Shown here: piece after piece, positions 28,382-36,913 of the stretch
Layout: every line of letters starts with the position of its first letter
Position numbering within the stretch: the first letter of the stretch is position 1
Assembly: GCA_963710975.1 (NCBI GenBank)
Contig: CAVQCG010000007.1
Location: 1 to 64,000 of the forward strand
DNA length: 64,000 nucleotides
Reading direction: 5' to 3'
DNA from: JBBQXH01 sp963710975
GTDB lineage: Bacteria; Actinomycetota; Thermoleophilia; Gaiellales; Gaiellaceae
Made by a program: the position numbers and the translations under genes
The notes under the pieces: model-generated
What the model was told of the DNA's origin: nothing
Seen by the model: only the letters and a program-made list of their open reading frames with translations
Databases searched by the model: none

Positions 28382-28721
28382 CGCCCCACCCGAGGTCTTC
28401 GAGCCGGTCGTCGTCGATTCCGAAGTGGTGTGCGAGCTCGTGGATGACCGTGATCCGGATCTCCTCGACGAGCAGATCAGGGTCGTGGCCGAACTCTTCC
28501 TCGAGCGGAATCCGGTAGATCTCGATCTTGTCCGGGAGGACGCCCGCGTAGCCCGAGTCGCGCTCGGTGAGCGGGATGCCGGTGTAGAGGCCGTAGACGT
28601 CGGGATCGTCGGGGTTCTCGTCCTCGACCACGAGCTCCACGTTCGACATCGCTGCTCGGAGCTCGTCCGGGAGGGCCTCGAGCGCCGCGGCCACCTGCTC
28701 GTCGAATCGGATCCCTCCCAT
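28379..28721 (-). CDS. minimal MMP-like zinc metallopeptidase family protein
   Basis: A short protein (about 113 residues) of the metallopeptidase family with a minimal MMP-like zincin domain. The zinc motif is HELAHHFGIDDDRLEDLGW, an HExxHxxG pattern, preceded by KIEIYRIPLEEEF. The reading frame does not stop where the domain ends: it runs on through the palindromic repeat and antisense to the next gene until 27723. The repeat begins with TAA (28381-28379) one base out of frame, so a single-base change in the GGGG run would stop it exactly there. The end is given at that TAA. It follows argF by 13 bases. Confidence 0.65.
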
Positions 28722-28734
28722 GACCGTCAGCCGT

Positions 28735-29673
28735 TCAACGGACGATCAGGGCGAGCAGCGCCTTCTGTGCGTGCAGGCGGTTCTCCGCCTGATCCCAGAC
28801 CGCCGACCGCGGGCCGTGGAGTACCTCCTCGGTGATCTCTTCGCCCCAGTGGGCCGGCAGGCAATGCATGACGATGGCCCGTTCGGATGCTCTCGCGACA
28901 AGCGCTTCATCGACGGTGTAGCCCGCGAACGCACGAAGGCGCGCGCCCTGCTCTGCCTCCTGGCCCATGCTCGTCCAGACGTCCGTGTACACGACGTCCG
29001 CCCCGTCAGCCGCAGCGGAGGGATCGGTGGTGACCTCGAGCGAGCCGCCGGCCGACGCTGCGGCCGTGTCAGCCCAGCCGACGACCTCCGTCGACGGCTC
29101 GTACCCGGCCGGGGTTGCGACGGCGATGCGGGCACCCAGCGCTGCGCAGGCCACGATCAGCGAGTGACAGACGTTGTTGCCATCGCCTATGTAGGCGACA
29201 CGGACGCCGGCGACGGAGCCGAACCGCTCGCGGATCGTCATCACGTCGGCGAGCGCCTGGCACGGATGGAACTCATCCGTCAGGCCGTTGATGACGGGGA
29301 TGTCCGCGTGCTCGGCGAACTCGTCGACGTCCGACTGGTGGAACGTTCGGATCATGATCGCATCGAGGTAGCGCGAGAGGACGATCGCCGTGTCACGGAT
29401 CGTCTCCGTCTTTCCGAGGTGCATCTCGCCGAGGCCGAGATGCAGCGCAGTCCCACCGAGCTGGCTCATGCCGGCCTCGAAGGAGACCCGTGTGCGCGTC
29501 GACGGCTTCTCGAGGATCATCCCGAGCGTCCGGCCGGGAAGGAGATGGTGCTCGCTTCGCGCGTGCTGCAGGGTCTTCAGCTCGTCTGCGAGATCGAGGA
29601 TCGTGGTCAGGTCCTCTCCCGACCAGTCGTCGATTCGCAGCAGATCGCGGCCCCTGAGATGATCGGCACGCAC
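28735..29673 (-). CDS. argF: ornithine carbamoyltransferase
   Basis: A 312-residue enzyme that joins ornithine and carbamoyl phosphate to make citrulline in arginine synthesis. The carbamoyl-phosphate loop STRTR is residues 58-62. FHPCQALAD, the ornithine-binding region and the signature MHCLPAHWGEEI near residue 270 are present, so it is an ornithine rather than an aspartate enzyme. The GTG start has TAGGAT six bases upstream. No other arg genes are adjacent, so it is separated from the usual arginine cluster. Confidence 0.95.
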   Translation of the reverse strand: MRADHLRGRDLLRIDDWSGEDLTTILDLADELKTLQHARSEHHLLPGRTLGMILEKPSTRTRVSFEAGMSQLGGTALHLGLGEMHLGKTETIRDTAIVLSRYLDAIMIRTFHQSDVDEFAEHADIPVINGLTDEFHPCQALADVMTIRERFGSVAGVRVAYIGDGNNVCHSLIVACAALGARIAVATPAGYEPSTEVVGWADTAAASAGGSLEVTTDPSAAADGADVVYTDVWTSMGQEAEQGARLRAFAGYTVDEALVARASERAIVMHCLPAHWGEEITEEVLHGPRSAVWDQAENRLHAQKALLALIVR

Positions 29674-29679
29674 GCGCTG

Positions 29680-29685
29680 ATCCTA
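29680..29685 (-). promoter_or_regulatory. -10 box for argF, leaderless
   Basis: TAGGAT on the minus strand is six bases upstream of the argF GTG (29673). No ARG-box-like operator was recognised. Confidence 0.5.
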
Positions 29686-29695
29686 CTTCTCGCCG

Positions 29696-31172
29696 CTACA
29701 GGCCGATGCGTGCGTGCAGCGTCTCTGCGAGCGCGTCGAAGTCGAGAGCCGAGCCCGTGAGCTCGTGCGCGATCATGTCGGCGTCGAGCCCCTGCCCTTC
29801 GCTCCAGAGCTCCCGGACGAGGGAGCCTGCGCGGCGGTCGGTGAACCAGGCTCGACCGAACTCGGTGCGCAGGAAGCCAGAGACCTGCGCCTCGAGCGCC
29901 CACGCACGGAGGTAGGACGACGCGTAGAAGCCCGAGTCGACATCCACGAGGAAGTCGGCCGGGCTGGACTCGATCTTCGTCGCGTCGGTGAGGATCTCGG
30001 CGTAGCGGTCAGGCATCGAACCAGGATCGGCGCCGCCGTGGAGCTCGAGCTCGTAGAGCAGCTTGGCGGCGTAGCGGCGGACGAAGTAGAGGGTGACTGC
30101 CGCAGCCTCCGAGGCCAGCTCGTCCGGCCTGCCGAAGTCGAGCCTGCGGGTCAACCAGGCGGGGTCGACGACCAGATGCTCGAGCAGGAACGCCCAGCAC
30201 TCGCTGACCGCGTTGTCCCCGAGCCGGCGTGCCTCGAACGGAAGGTGCGCGGAGGTGTGCGCGAAGTGCTCGGCATGGCCGGCCTCGTGAAACAGCGCAT
30301 TCCAGTCGTCGAGGCCGCCCTGGGGCTGAATCATCAGGACGATGCGGCCCGGAACCTCGATCGGGAAGCAGTAGGCCCTGGGTGTCTTCGTCGGGCGCTG
30401 CTCGAGATCCAGGTGGATCTCCGGCTGCGCCCTGAGGTCGATTCCGAGATCTCCCAGCGTCGATTCGAGGGCCGGAACCATCAGATCGCGGGAGAAACCG
30501 TGATCCCAGGAGTCCGCGCGGAGGAGGCGAGGGACGTCCCAGCGCTGCGCGTCCTCGAGAGGGATGCCGAGGCGCGCTCGGAGGAGCCGGTCGAACGACG
30601 AGACGTGCAGATCCTCCGTCTCGACGAGAAACCGCTCGCAACTCGCGGCAAGATCCACCAGCGGGAAGCCGAACGCCTCGTAGAGCGCACGATGTGTTCC
30701 GGGAACCAGCTCCGTGGACGCCTCGTGCGTGTGCTCGAGCGCTTCGCTCAGAGACGGGGTTGAGCTTCCCGACGAGGTCGATCCGCGCCCGGTCGAGGCG
30801 CTCGCGTCGACGGCGATCAGGCTCGTTGGCGACAGCCGGGCGCAGCATCCGATACCCCAGCGCCTCGCCGTCGACCTCGGTCGAGAGCGTGGTCTCGAGC
30901 TCGGCCACTCGCTCGTCCCGTGACCGGTTCACGTTCCCGAGAAACCCCTCACAGGCGAAGCGCCAGAGTTCGCTCGACCCGCCGGCGCGCAGATCGGAGC
31001 ACGCCTCGAGCGTCGTCAGGGACTGAAAGCGGTCGTAGATCGGGGCGAGCTCGAGTCCGGCCTTCTGACCGCTCAGATGCAGGTAGTACTCGTCGGTCAG
31101 CGCGGCGATGAATCGATCGGCCTCGTGCCGGTAGTCGTCGAGCTCCCGCGATGCCGACGTGAGCTCGGTCAC
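29696..31172 (-). pseudogene. M3-like zinc metallopeptidase, frameshifted
   Basis: About 492 residues if a shift near 30755 is corrected. The first part, from the GTG at 31172, is helical (EYYLHLSGQKAG, LWRFACEGFLGN, ARIDLVGKLNPV). After the shift the frame continues LVDLAASCERFLVETEDL and reaches the zinc site FHEAGHAEHFAH (HExxH), with a downstream ECWAFLLEHLV that may give the third ligand. The length and site order resemble shortened M3/oligopeptidase-like proteins found in actinobacteria. A cytoplasmic peptidase role is likely. Confidence 0.75.
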
Positions 31173-31180
31173 GGTTGCCC

Positions 31181-31186
31181 AGGATA
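31181..31186 (-). promoter_or_regulatory. -10 box, leaderless start
   Basis: TATCCT on the minus strand is eight bases before the GTG at 31172. A plus-strand -10 for the divergent yjbQ-like gene lies only 19 bases away, so the two promoters are nearly back to back. Confidence 0.4.
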
Positions 31187-31204
31187 CCGTCGAAGACCCG
31201 GCGG

Positions 31205-31210
31205 TAGGAT
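31205..31210 (+). promoter_or_regulatory. -10 box, leaderless start
   Basis: TAGGAT is six bases before the GTG at 31217. Confidence 0.5.
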
Positions 31211-31216
31211 CCCGCC

Positions 31217-31618
31217 GTGCGCGAGTTCACCGTGGAGACCGAACGGCGGACCCATGTCGTCGATGTGACCGCCCAGGTGCGCGAATGCGTGGGCGGGGTG
31301 GAGGCGACGGCGGTCGTCGTGTACATCCCTCACACGACATCTGGCCTCGTCATCCAGGAGCATGGAGGTTCTGACCCCGATGTCGCGCGTGACCTCGAGA
31401 TGGCGCTCGAGCGCGTTGTCGAGGACGGCTGGCCGTGGACGCATTTCGAGGAGGGGAACGTCAACCCCTGGGCTCACGCCCGCGCCGCCCTCACCGCAAC
31501 GTCCGTGGTGATCCCGCTCATCGACGGCAAGCTCGCCCTGGGGACGTATCAGGGCATCTTCTTCTGCGACTTCGACGGGCCGAAGACCCGGCGCGTCTAC
31601 GTCGCCGAGCTGCGGTAG
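31217..31618 (+). CDS. YjbQ-family protein (secondary thiamine-phosphate synthase type)
   Basis: A 133-residue protein of the UPF0047/YjbQ family. Signature segments are VVVYIPHTTSGLVIQE, PDVARDLEMALE, HARAALTATSVVIPLIDGKL and LGTYQGIFFCDFDGP. Some members show weak thiamine-phosphate synthase activity; the true role is unsettled. Full family length, leaderless GTG start. Its stop overlaps the convergent membrane-protein gene by 22 bases. Confidence 0.9.
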   Translation: MREFTVETERRTHVVDVTAQVRECVGGVEATAVVVYIPHTTSGLVIQEHGGSDPDVARDLEMALERVVEDGWPWTHFEEGNVNPWAHARAALTATSVVIPLIDGKLALGTYQGIFFCDFDGPKTRRVYVAELR

Positions 31619-33162
31619 CGCGGCTCGAAGGAGCCCGTCCGCTCGAACGCCGGCTCGGCGAGCACGTAGGCCTGTGCCGTCAGGTACCCGACGAGGCCCA
31701 CGGCGACGACGTCGAGCGGAGAGTCGTTGACGACGAGCGAGACGGCGACGGCGACGGCGATCGAGAGCGGCAGTGCCTTGGCCGCGCGGGTCAGGTCACT
31801 CCTCGCGAGCCGTATCGAGAGGAGCAAGAGCACGATCACCGCCATGACCACGAGCAGCGCGAGGTACCAGTGCTCGGTGGCCCGCTCCCAGGAGAGAACG
31901 ACTCGATCCTTGAGATCGGCCGCGAAGCCGCTCGGGCCGCCGCCGACCGCATCGGTCAGGTGGCTCGATGCGCCCGTCAGCGAGTCGATCGCGACCACTG
32001 CGACGACCGCGGCAACTGCCAGAGCCACGACGGCGACCACAGCACGTCTGCGGGCGTCTGCGAGCTCGACCGCGAGGAACGCAAAGGCCACGACGAGGAC
32101 GATCGACCCCCCGCCGTCCGCCCCGAACCGGCTTCCCGCGACCACGACGAGCGTCGTGCCGGCGAGGAGGAGAGCCGGGAGCCAGCCGAGCCGATCCTTC
32201 AGGAGCGCGACTGCGGCGAGCGTCGGAACGAGAAGCATTGCCGACAGGAGATTCGAGAGGCCGTAGAAGCGCGAGTTCTGGCTCGGCCCGAGGGGGGAGA
32301 GGGCAACTGCGGTGGGATCGACGAGGAACGCGACGAGATAGCCGACGATGACCGCCGTCAGGATCAGCGCGACCGCGAGGCGCGATCGAGCGGCGAGCGC
32401 GAGCAGTGGAGCTCCAACGGCTACCGCCAGGCCGAGGACGAGCAGGACGGCCCAGAACGACGAGATGCCGGCAGCGCCGAGAACGAGGTTCGCTCCGAGC
32501 GCTGTCGCGAAGCCGAGGAGCGCTGCCCGGGGGAACACGAATGCGAGGGCGAGCACGAGGATCCCGATCAGGAGCGACGCGATCGGGCGCACGTTGCCGT
32601 TGTCCACGATGCGCTGATCGAGGTCCTCCAGGTACGCGACCGGGTCGCTCGACGGTGTCGACGACAGCCCGCCGTCCAGTCCCAACGCGGTCGGTGCGAC
32701 GTCAGCGACGGAGACGAGCCCCGGGATTCGCGTCGACCCCGAGTCGAGGAGACCCTCGAATCCGTCTCCGATCACTGCGATCGGATAGCGGCGGTCGTTC
32801 GCCTGGTCACCGCCCGTTGGAAGCCCGAGGACGATGAGGTTCCCGGAGGTGGGAGGCGCATCCGCCTGCGTGACCGAGATCAGCGCCGGACCGGGAGGAA
32901 GGCCGCCGCGGAGCGAGTTCCGGACCGCACCGCGCTCGAGCCCAGCCAGAGCGGACGCCTCCGAGACGCGCGGTCCGGCGCCCGGGACGACGAGGCCGAT
33001 CGCTGCGCGATCCTCGAGCGGCTCGAGGTCTGACAGCTCGAGGCCGGGGACGACGACGACGCGGTAGGTCGGCGACCCCGCTTGCGCCTCACCGGCAAGC
33101 GTTGCCATCGCCGTCGCGACGAGCACGGCTGCCATCGTCAGAGACCCGACTCGTGCCCGCAT
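31597..33162 (-). CDS. large membrane protein with extracytoplasmic N-terminal domain
   Basis: A 521-residue protein: signal segment MRARVGSLTMAAVLVATAM, then about 180 extracytoplasmic residues with strands such as YRVVVVPGLELSDLEPL and ISVTQADAPP, then about ten membrane helices. The N-terminal part looks like a degenerate alkaline-phosphatase-like fold (IPGLVSVADVAPTALGL matches the end of such domains). No catalytic residues can be assigned. The adjacent divergent gene encodes another large membrane protein, so the pair may serve envelope polymer synthesis. Function unknown. Confidence 0.6.
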   Translation of the reverse strand: MRARVGSLTMAAVLVATAMATLAGEAQAGSPTYRVVVVPGLELSDLEPLEDRAAIGLVVPGAGPRVSEASALAGLERGAVRNSLRGGLPPGPALISVTQADAPPTSGNLIVLGLPTGGDQANDRRYPIAVIGDGFEGLLDSGSTRIPGLVSVADVAPTALGLDGGLSSTPSSDPVAYLEDLDQRIVDNGNVRPIASLLIGILVLALAFVFPRAALLGFATALGANLVLGAAGISSFWAVLLVLGLAVAVGAPLLALAARSRLAVALILTAVIVGYLVAFLVDPTAVALSPLGPSQNSRFYGLSNLLSAMLLVPTLAAVALLKDRLGWLPALLLAGTTLVVVAGSRFGADGGGSIVLVVAFAFLAVELADARRRAVVAVVALAVAAVVAVVAIDSLTGASSHLTDAVGGGPSGFAADLKDRVVLSWERATEHWYLALLVVMAVIVLLLLSIRLARSDLTRAAKALPLSIAVAVAVSLVVNDSPLDVVAVGLVGYLTAQAYVLAEPAFERTGSFEPRYRSSAT

Positions 33163-33190
33163 ATCCGGTTCCGCGGGTACCGTAGTCGAA

Positions 33191-34822
33191 ATCGCGGTCG
33201 ACACCACCCTCGCACTTCGGACGACCACCCTCGCCCGCCGCGAGGTCGTCGCCGCCTCCGCCATCGCGGCGGTCGTCGCGCTCGGCCTCGTTCTCCTCGG
33301 GCCGCCTGCCGGCGATGCGTCCGCTCATCTCTACCGGACGCTCCTCGCCCGGGACGGGGTTTTCATCTGGGACAACCTCTGGTACGGAGGCCAGTACCCG
33401 TTCGCTTCGTACAGCTTGCTCTACTACCTTCCGGCCGCGGTCGTCGGGAACCTGCCGCTCGTCGTCGTCGCGGTCGTCGCGTCGGCAGCGCTGTTCGCAG
33501 CCATTTCCGTCGGCGAGTGGGGAGATGCGGCACGGTGGCCTTCGCGCGTGTTCGCAGTCTGCGTCTGCGCGCCGGTCTTCACCGGGACCTACGCGTACGC
33601 ACTCGGATTCGCCGCTCTTCTCGGCTCGTTGTGGGGATTCCAGAACGGGCGGCGAGGAATCGGCATCCTCTGCGCCGGCCTGACGCTCGGGTTCAGCCCG
33701 CTGGCCTTCGTCTTCCTCTGCCTGGCGCTTCTCGCGATCGCGATCGACCGCAGGCCACCACGACGAACGATCCTCCTCGTCGGTGCCTGGCTCACGATCT
33801 TCGCCGGAATCCAGCTGGCCGTGAACCTGCTCTTCCCGTCGGAAGGGCGGTACGACTTCAGGCTCAAGGAGCTCGCGTGGATCCTCATCGCCGGCGGGCT
33901 CGGGTGGTTCGTCGCCCGCCGCAACCCGCGAGGAGGCGTGCTCGCGCTGGTGTTCCTGCTCGTCGCGGCAGTCTGCCTCGTGTCGTTCTTCGTTCCGTCG
34001 CCGATCGGCTCGAATCTGACGCGCTTCCGTGTCGTGGTGTTCCCGCTGGCGCTGCTCGCCTTGTGGCTGGCCGCCTGGCGTCCGCGCTGGCTCGCCGTCG
34101 TCGTCGTTCTCCTCGCGGCCCAGTACACGTTCAGCCCGTACGCCACCGTCGCCGAGGGCCTCACCGACACCCGTGCGGCGAACGCTGCGTTCTGGGAGCC
34201 GGCTCTCTCGTTCCTTCGATCCCATCCCGACCCGGGTTACCGCGTCGACGTCGTCCCGACCTTCGACAACTGGGAGGCCTACTACATCCCCGGCGCAGGA
34301 TTCGCCCTGACGCGCGGGTGGTACCGTCAGCTCGACCTCGCGCGGAACCCTGTTCTCTACCGCGACGGGCTCACGCCCGCCGAGTACCGTCGCTGGCTGA
34401 GGAGCGTCGGCGCGCGGTACGTCCTCCTGCCTCACGTGCCGCTCGACCGGCTGGCCACCGGAGGCCAGGCGTCGCTTCTGCGCTCGGGCCGCTCAGGCCT
34501 GACGAAAGTCGAGGAAGGAACGGACTGGACGATCTACGAGCTGCCGGATCCGACGCCGATCCTGACCGGGCCGGCCCGCGCCGGCCTGACTGCGTTCGAG
34601 CACGAGCGTGTCGCCGGCTGGGTAGGTGCTCCAGGTACGTACCTCCTCCGGGTCAGGTACACGCCGTACTGGGACGTGAGCGGGCAGGGCGTCTGCCTCG
34701 AGCGTGGCCCGGGCGGAATGACGCAACTCGTCGCGCGGCGCGCCGGAGCCTTCGAGCTTACGATCCCGCGCGCCGGCCAGCTCCTGCGAACCGCCTTCGG
34801 CAGCAGACCGTCCTCCTGTTGA
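33191..34822 (+). CDS. polytopic membrane protein, glycosyltransferase-like
   Basis: At least 468 residues (from a TTG at 33416) and about 543 if coding starts at 33191. The sequence GPPAGDASAHLYRTLLA, WDNLWYGGQYPFASYSLLYY and about ten helices resemble GT-C/6-pyruvoyl-type polytopic envelope proteins, followed by a soluble C-terminal domain (RGWYRQLDLARNPVLY). The coding pattern clearly continues upstream of 33416, yet the frame has no ATG, GTG or TTG there. A TACCGT box at 33178-33183 is seven bases before an in-frame ATC at 33191. The start is either ATC or a base error. Confidence 0.6.
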   Translation: MAVDTTLALRTTTLARREVVAASAIAAVVALGLVLLGPPAGDASAHLYRTLLARDGVFIWDNLWYGGQYPFASYSLLYYLPAAVVGNLPLVVVAVVASAALFAAISVGEWGDAARWPSRVFAVCVCAPVFTGTYAYALGFAALLGSLWGFQNGRRGIGILCAGLTLGFSPLAFVFLCLALLAIAIDRRPPRRTILLVGAWLTIFAGIQLAVNLLFPSEGRYDFRLKELAWILIAGGLGWFVARRNPRGGVLALVFLLVAAVCLVSFFVPSPIGSNLTRFRVVVFPLALLALWLAAWRPRWLAVVVVLLAAQYTFSPYATVAEGLTDTRAANAAFWEPALSFLRSHPDPGYRVDVVPTFDNWEAYYIPGAGFALTRGWYRQLDLARNPVLYRDGLTPAEYRRWLRSVGARYVLLPHVPLDRLATGGQASLLRSGRSGLTKVEEGTDWTIYELPDPTPILTGPARAGLTAFEHERVAGWVGAPGTYLLRVRYTPYWDVSGQGVCLERGPGGMTQLVARRAGAFELTIPRAGQLLRTAFGSRPSSC

Positions 34823-34848
34823 TCCTCGGGCCGGCTGCGTCCCGCACC

Positions 34849-34854
34849 TACACT
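34849..34854 (+). promoter_or_regulatory. -10 box, leaderless start
   Basis: TACACT is six bases before the GTG at 34861. It fixes the start of the methyltransferase inside a much longer open frame. Confidence 0.5.
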
Positions 34855-34860
34855 CACCCG

Positions 34861-36231
34861 GTGGCCGCACCCGTCAAGAAGGGCGAGGAGCTCGAGCTCC
34901 AGGTCGAATCGCTCGCCTACGGCGGGAACGGCGTCGCTCGGCTCGACGGCTTCGTCGTGTTCGTGCGGCGAGGTCTTCCCGGGGACACGGTTCGGGCTCG
35001 CGTCACGAAGGTCAAGCGGAGCCACGCCGAGGCGATTGCCGTAGACGTCGTCGAGTCCGGACCCGGGCGCGTCGATGCCCCCTGCGTCCACTTCGGCGCC
35101 TGTGGCGGCTGCCGGTTCCAGGATCTCGCCTACGAGGCACAGCTGGCGGCGAAGGAGCTGCAGGTGCGCGACGCGCTCGAGCGACTCGGGGGGCTCTCCG
35201 GGTTCGAGCTCGAGCCGGCGCTCCCGGCCGAGTCGATCTTCCACTACCGCAACAAGCTCGAGTACTCGTTCACGGAGACGCCAGAGGGCGCCGGTCTCGG
35301 ATTCCACCGCGCGGGTCGCTGGGACGAGGTGCTCGAGCTCGAGCGGTGCTGGCTGACCACCGATCTTGGCAACGCGGTCAGAAGCGCGGTGCGCGACTGG
35401 GCGCGGGCCGAGGGGATCCCCGCCTACAGCCAGGTCACGGAGCAGGGGTATCTCCGGCATCTGGTGGTTCGCGAGGGGCGGAACACCGGGCAGGCCCTGA
35501 TCGTCCTCGTCACTGCACCCGGCGAGCTTCGCGGTGCGGACGAGCTCGTGGCATCGCTGCGGCAATTCCCCGAGGTCCGCGCGATTCACTGGGCCGTGAA
35601 CGACCGCCCGTCCGAGGTGACGAACCTGCCAACGCGGGTGCTCTGGGGTGAGGACGCGATCGAGGAGGAGATTCTCGGTCTGCGGTTCCGGGTGCGCCCA
35701 AACGCGTTCCTCCAGACGAACACCGCCATGTGCGAGCGCCTGTACGAACTGGCAGCGCGCTACGCCGGGCTCACGGGCGAGGAGACCGTCTACGACCTCT
35801 ACTGCGGGATCGGGACGATCGGTCTCGTCCTCGCGCGCGACGCGCTCACCGTCTGGGGCATCGAGGTGTCCGAGGAATCCATCGCCTGCGCGGTCGAGAA
35901 CGCGGGGCTGAACGGCGTCATGAACGCGGCGTTCTTCGCGGGCGAGGTCGCCAGCGATCTCGAGGAGCTCCAGGGCCGCGCCGGGCGACCCGACGTCGTC
36001 GTGGTCGACCCACCCCGCGCCGGCCTTTCCGGGAAGGCGCTGCGGAGGATCGCCGCGCTGGATGCGGACAGGATCGTCTACGTGTCGTGCAACCCGACCA
36101 CGCTGGCAGCAAACGCCGGAGAGCTCACGAGGGAGCACGGGTACCGGCTGGAGCGCGCCCGGCCGGTCGACATGTTCCCGCACACGCCGCACGTCGAGAC
36201 GGTCGCGCTCTTCACGCCGGCTGTCGCCTGA
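34861..36231 (+). CDS. 23S rRNA (uracil-C5)-methyltransferase, RlmD/TrmA family
   Basis: A 456-residue SAM-dependent RNA m5U methyltransferase. An N-terminal TRAM domain (ELQVESLAYGGNGVARLDGF) is followed by an iron-sulfur Cys motif (CVHFGACGGCRFQ, with a preceding Cys-rich position). The SAM site is VYDLYCGIGTIGLVLA, then VVVDPPRAGLSGK, and the catalytic Cys lies in IVYVSCNPTTLAAN. It likely methylates 23S rRNA uridine; the choice between RlmC, RlmD and TrmA cannot be made from sequence alone. The stop overlaps the convergent gene by 20 bases. Confidence 0.9.
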   Translation: MAAPVKKGEELELQVESLAYGGNGVARLDGFVVFVRRGLPGDTVRARVTKVKRSHAEAIAVDVVESGPGRVDAPCVHFGACGGCRFQDLAYEAQLAAKELQVRDALERLGGLSGFELEPALPAESIFHYRNKLEYSFTETPEGAGLGFHRAGRWDEVLELERCWLTTDLGNAVRSAVRDWARAEGIPAYSQVTEQGYLRHLVVREGRNTGQALIVLVTAPGELRGADELVASLRQFPEVRAIHWAVNDRPSEVTNLPTRVLWGEDAIEEEILGLRFRVRPNAFLQTNTAMCERLYELAARYAGLTGEETVYDLYCGIGTIGLVLARDALTVWGIEVSEESIACAVENAGLNGVMNAAFFAGEVASDLEELQGRAGRPDVVVVDPPRAGLSGKALRRIAALDADRIVYVSCNPTTLAANAGELTREHGYRLERARPVDMFPHTPHVETVALFTPAVA

Positions 36232-36913
36232 TCGACCTCCACAGGATGTCGGCGTTCGCGCCGACGAAGGCGAGCGAGAGCAGCGGGAGCGCGGGCAGGC
36301 CGCTGACGTCGAAGGCGACGTTGATGGCGAGCGTCGCGCCGAACGACGCCGTACACAGAGCCCACGTCCAGCCGACCCGAAGGCCGAACCGGTCGGCTGC
36401 ACCGAGGAACAGCGCGAAGAAGAGCACATCCGGAAGGCCGAGCTGTGCGGATGCATCCTGGCCCGGCACAGGGAAGCCGATGCTCAGGTGGTTGAAGAGC
36501 TCGGGCTTGTCCTCGATCAACGTCTTCGTGGGGCCGCGGGCCACCGAGAAGATGTCGATCGGGATGATCACGAGCGCGACGAGCAGCACCCAGCTGATCT
36601 CTTCGAAGAAGCGCAGGAAGAACCAGCCCGCGCCGGTGACCGCCGCGAGCTTGACGAAGTTCGCGGCGATGTCGAACCCTTGCCAGTCGAGCAGCACGGC
36701 CAGTCCGATCAGCGCGATGACCGCCGGCAGCAGGTAGCGGCTGCGGCGAGCCGGCAGGCAGAGCCAGACGAGCCCGAGGGTCGCCGGTATCAGGACGAGC
36801 GCGATGAACGCCACGTCTCCCCACAGCGACAGTTCGGGTAGTCGTCCCGCGAACGCGTAGTACGCGACGAGGTCGACGAGGATCGCTAGTAGGGCGGAAG
36901 CTCTGACCACCAC
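36212..36913 (-). CDS. presenilin-like (A22-type) intramembrane aspartyl protease candidate
   Basis: A 233-residue membrane protein with eight predicted helices. The order of motifs matches presenilin/signal-peptide-peptidase proteins: an Asp in a helix followed by a basic loop (IIPIDIFSVARGPTK, Asp120, where the family has YD), GLPD at 159-162 at the start of the next helix (family GxGD), one helix, then GLPALPLL at 206-212 (family PAL motif). The distances (42 and 45 residues) resemble those in the family. The GTG start at 36913 overlaps the upstream glycosylase-like gene by 28 bases. Catalysis is inferred. Confidence 0.55.
   Translation of the reverse strand: MVVRASALLAILVDLVAYYAFAGRLPELSLWGDVAFIALVLIPATLGLVWLCLPARRSRYLLPAVIALIGLAVLLDWQGFDIAANFVKLAAVTGAGWFFLRFFEEISWVLLVALVIIPIDIFSVARGPTKTLIEDKPELFNHLSIGFPVPGQDASAQLGLPDVLFFALFLGAADRFGLRVGWTWALCTASFGATLAINVAFDVSGLPALPLLSLAFVGANADILWRSIRRQPA

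Noticed and set aside
28155..28395. Possible small basic proteins encoded in the repeat region
   Set aside because: All frames translate palindromic repeat modules into Arg/Ala/Gly-rich strings; no start signals and no conserved sequence.
31435..33033. Long plus-strand open frame antisense to the large membrane protein
   Set aside because: It is extremely rich in Arg, Glu and Asp, as expected for the complement of a hydrophobic GC-rich gene, and has no start signal.
33082..34860. Long open frame upstream of the RlmD-type gene, in phase with it
   Set aside because: Its composition is Arg-rich and antisense-like, it overlaps the true membrane-protein gene in another frame, and the leaderless promoter at 34849 marks the real start.
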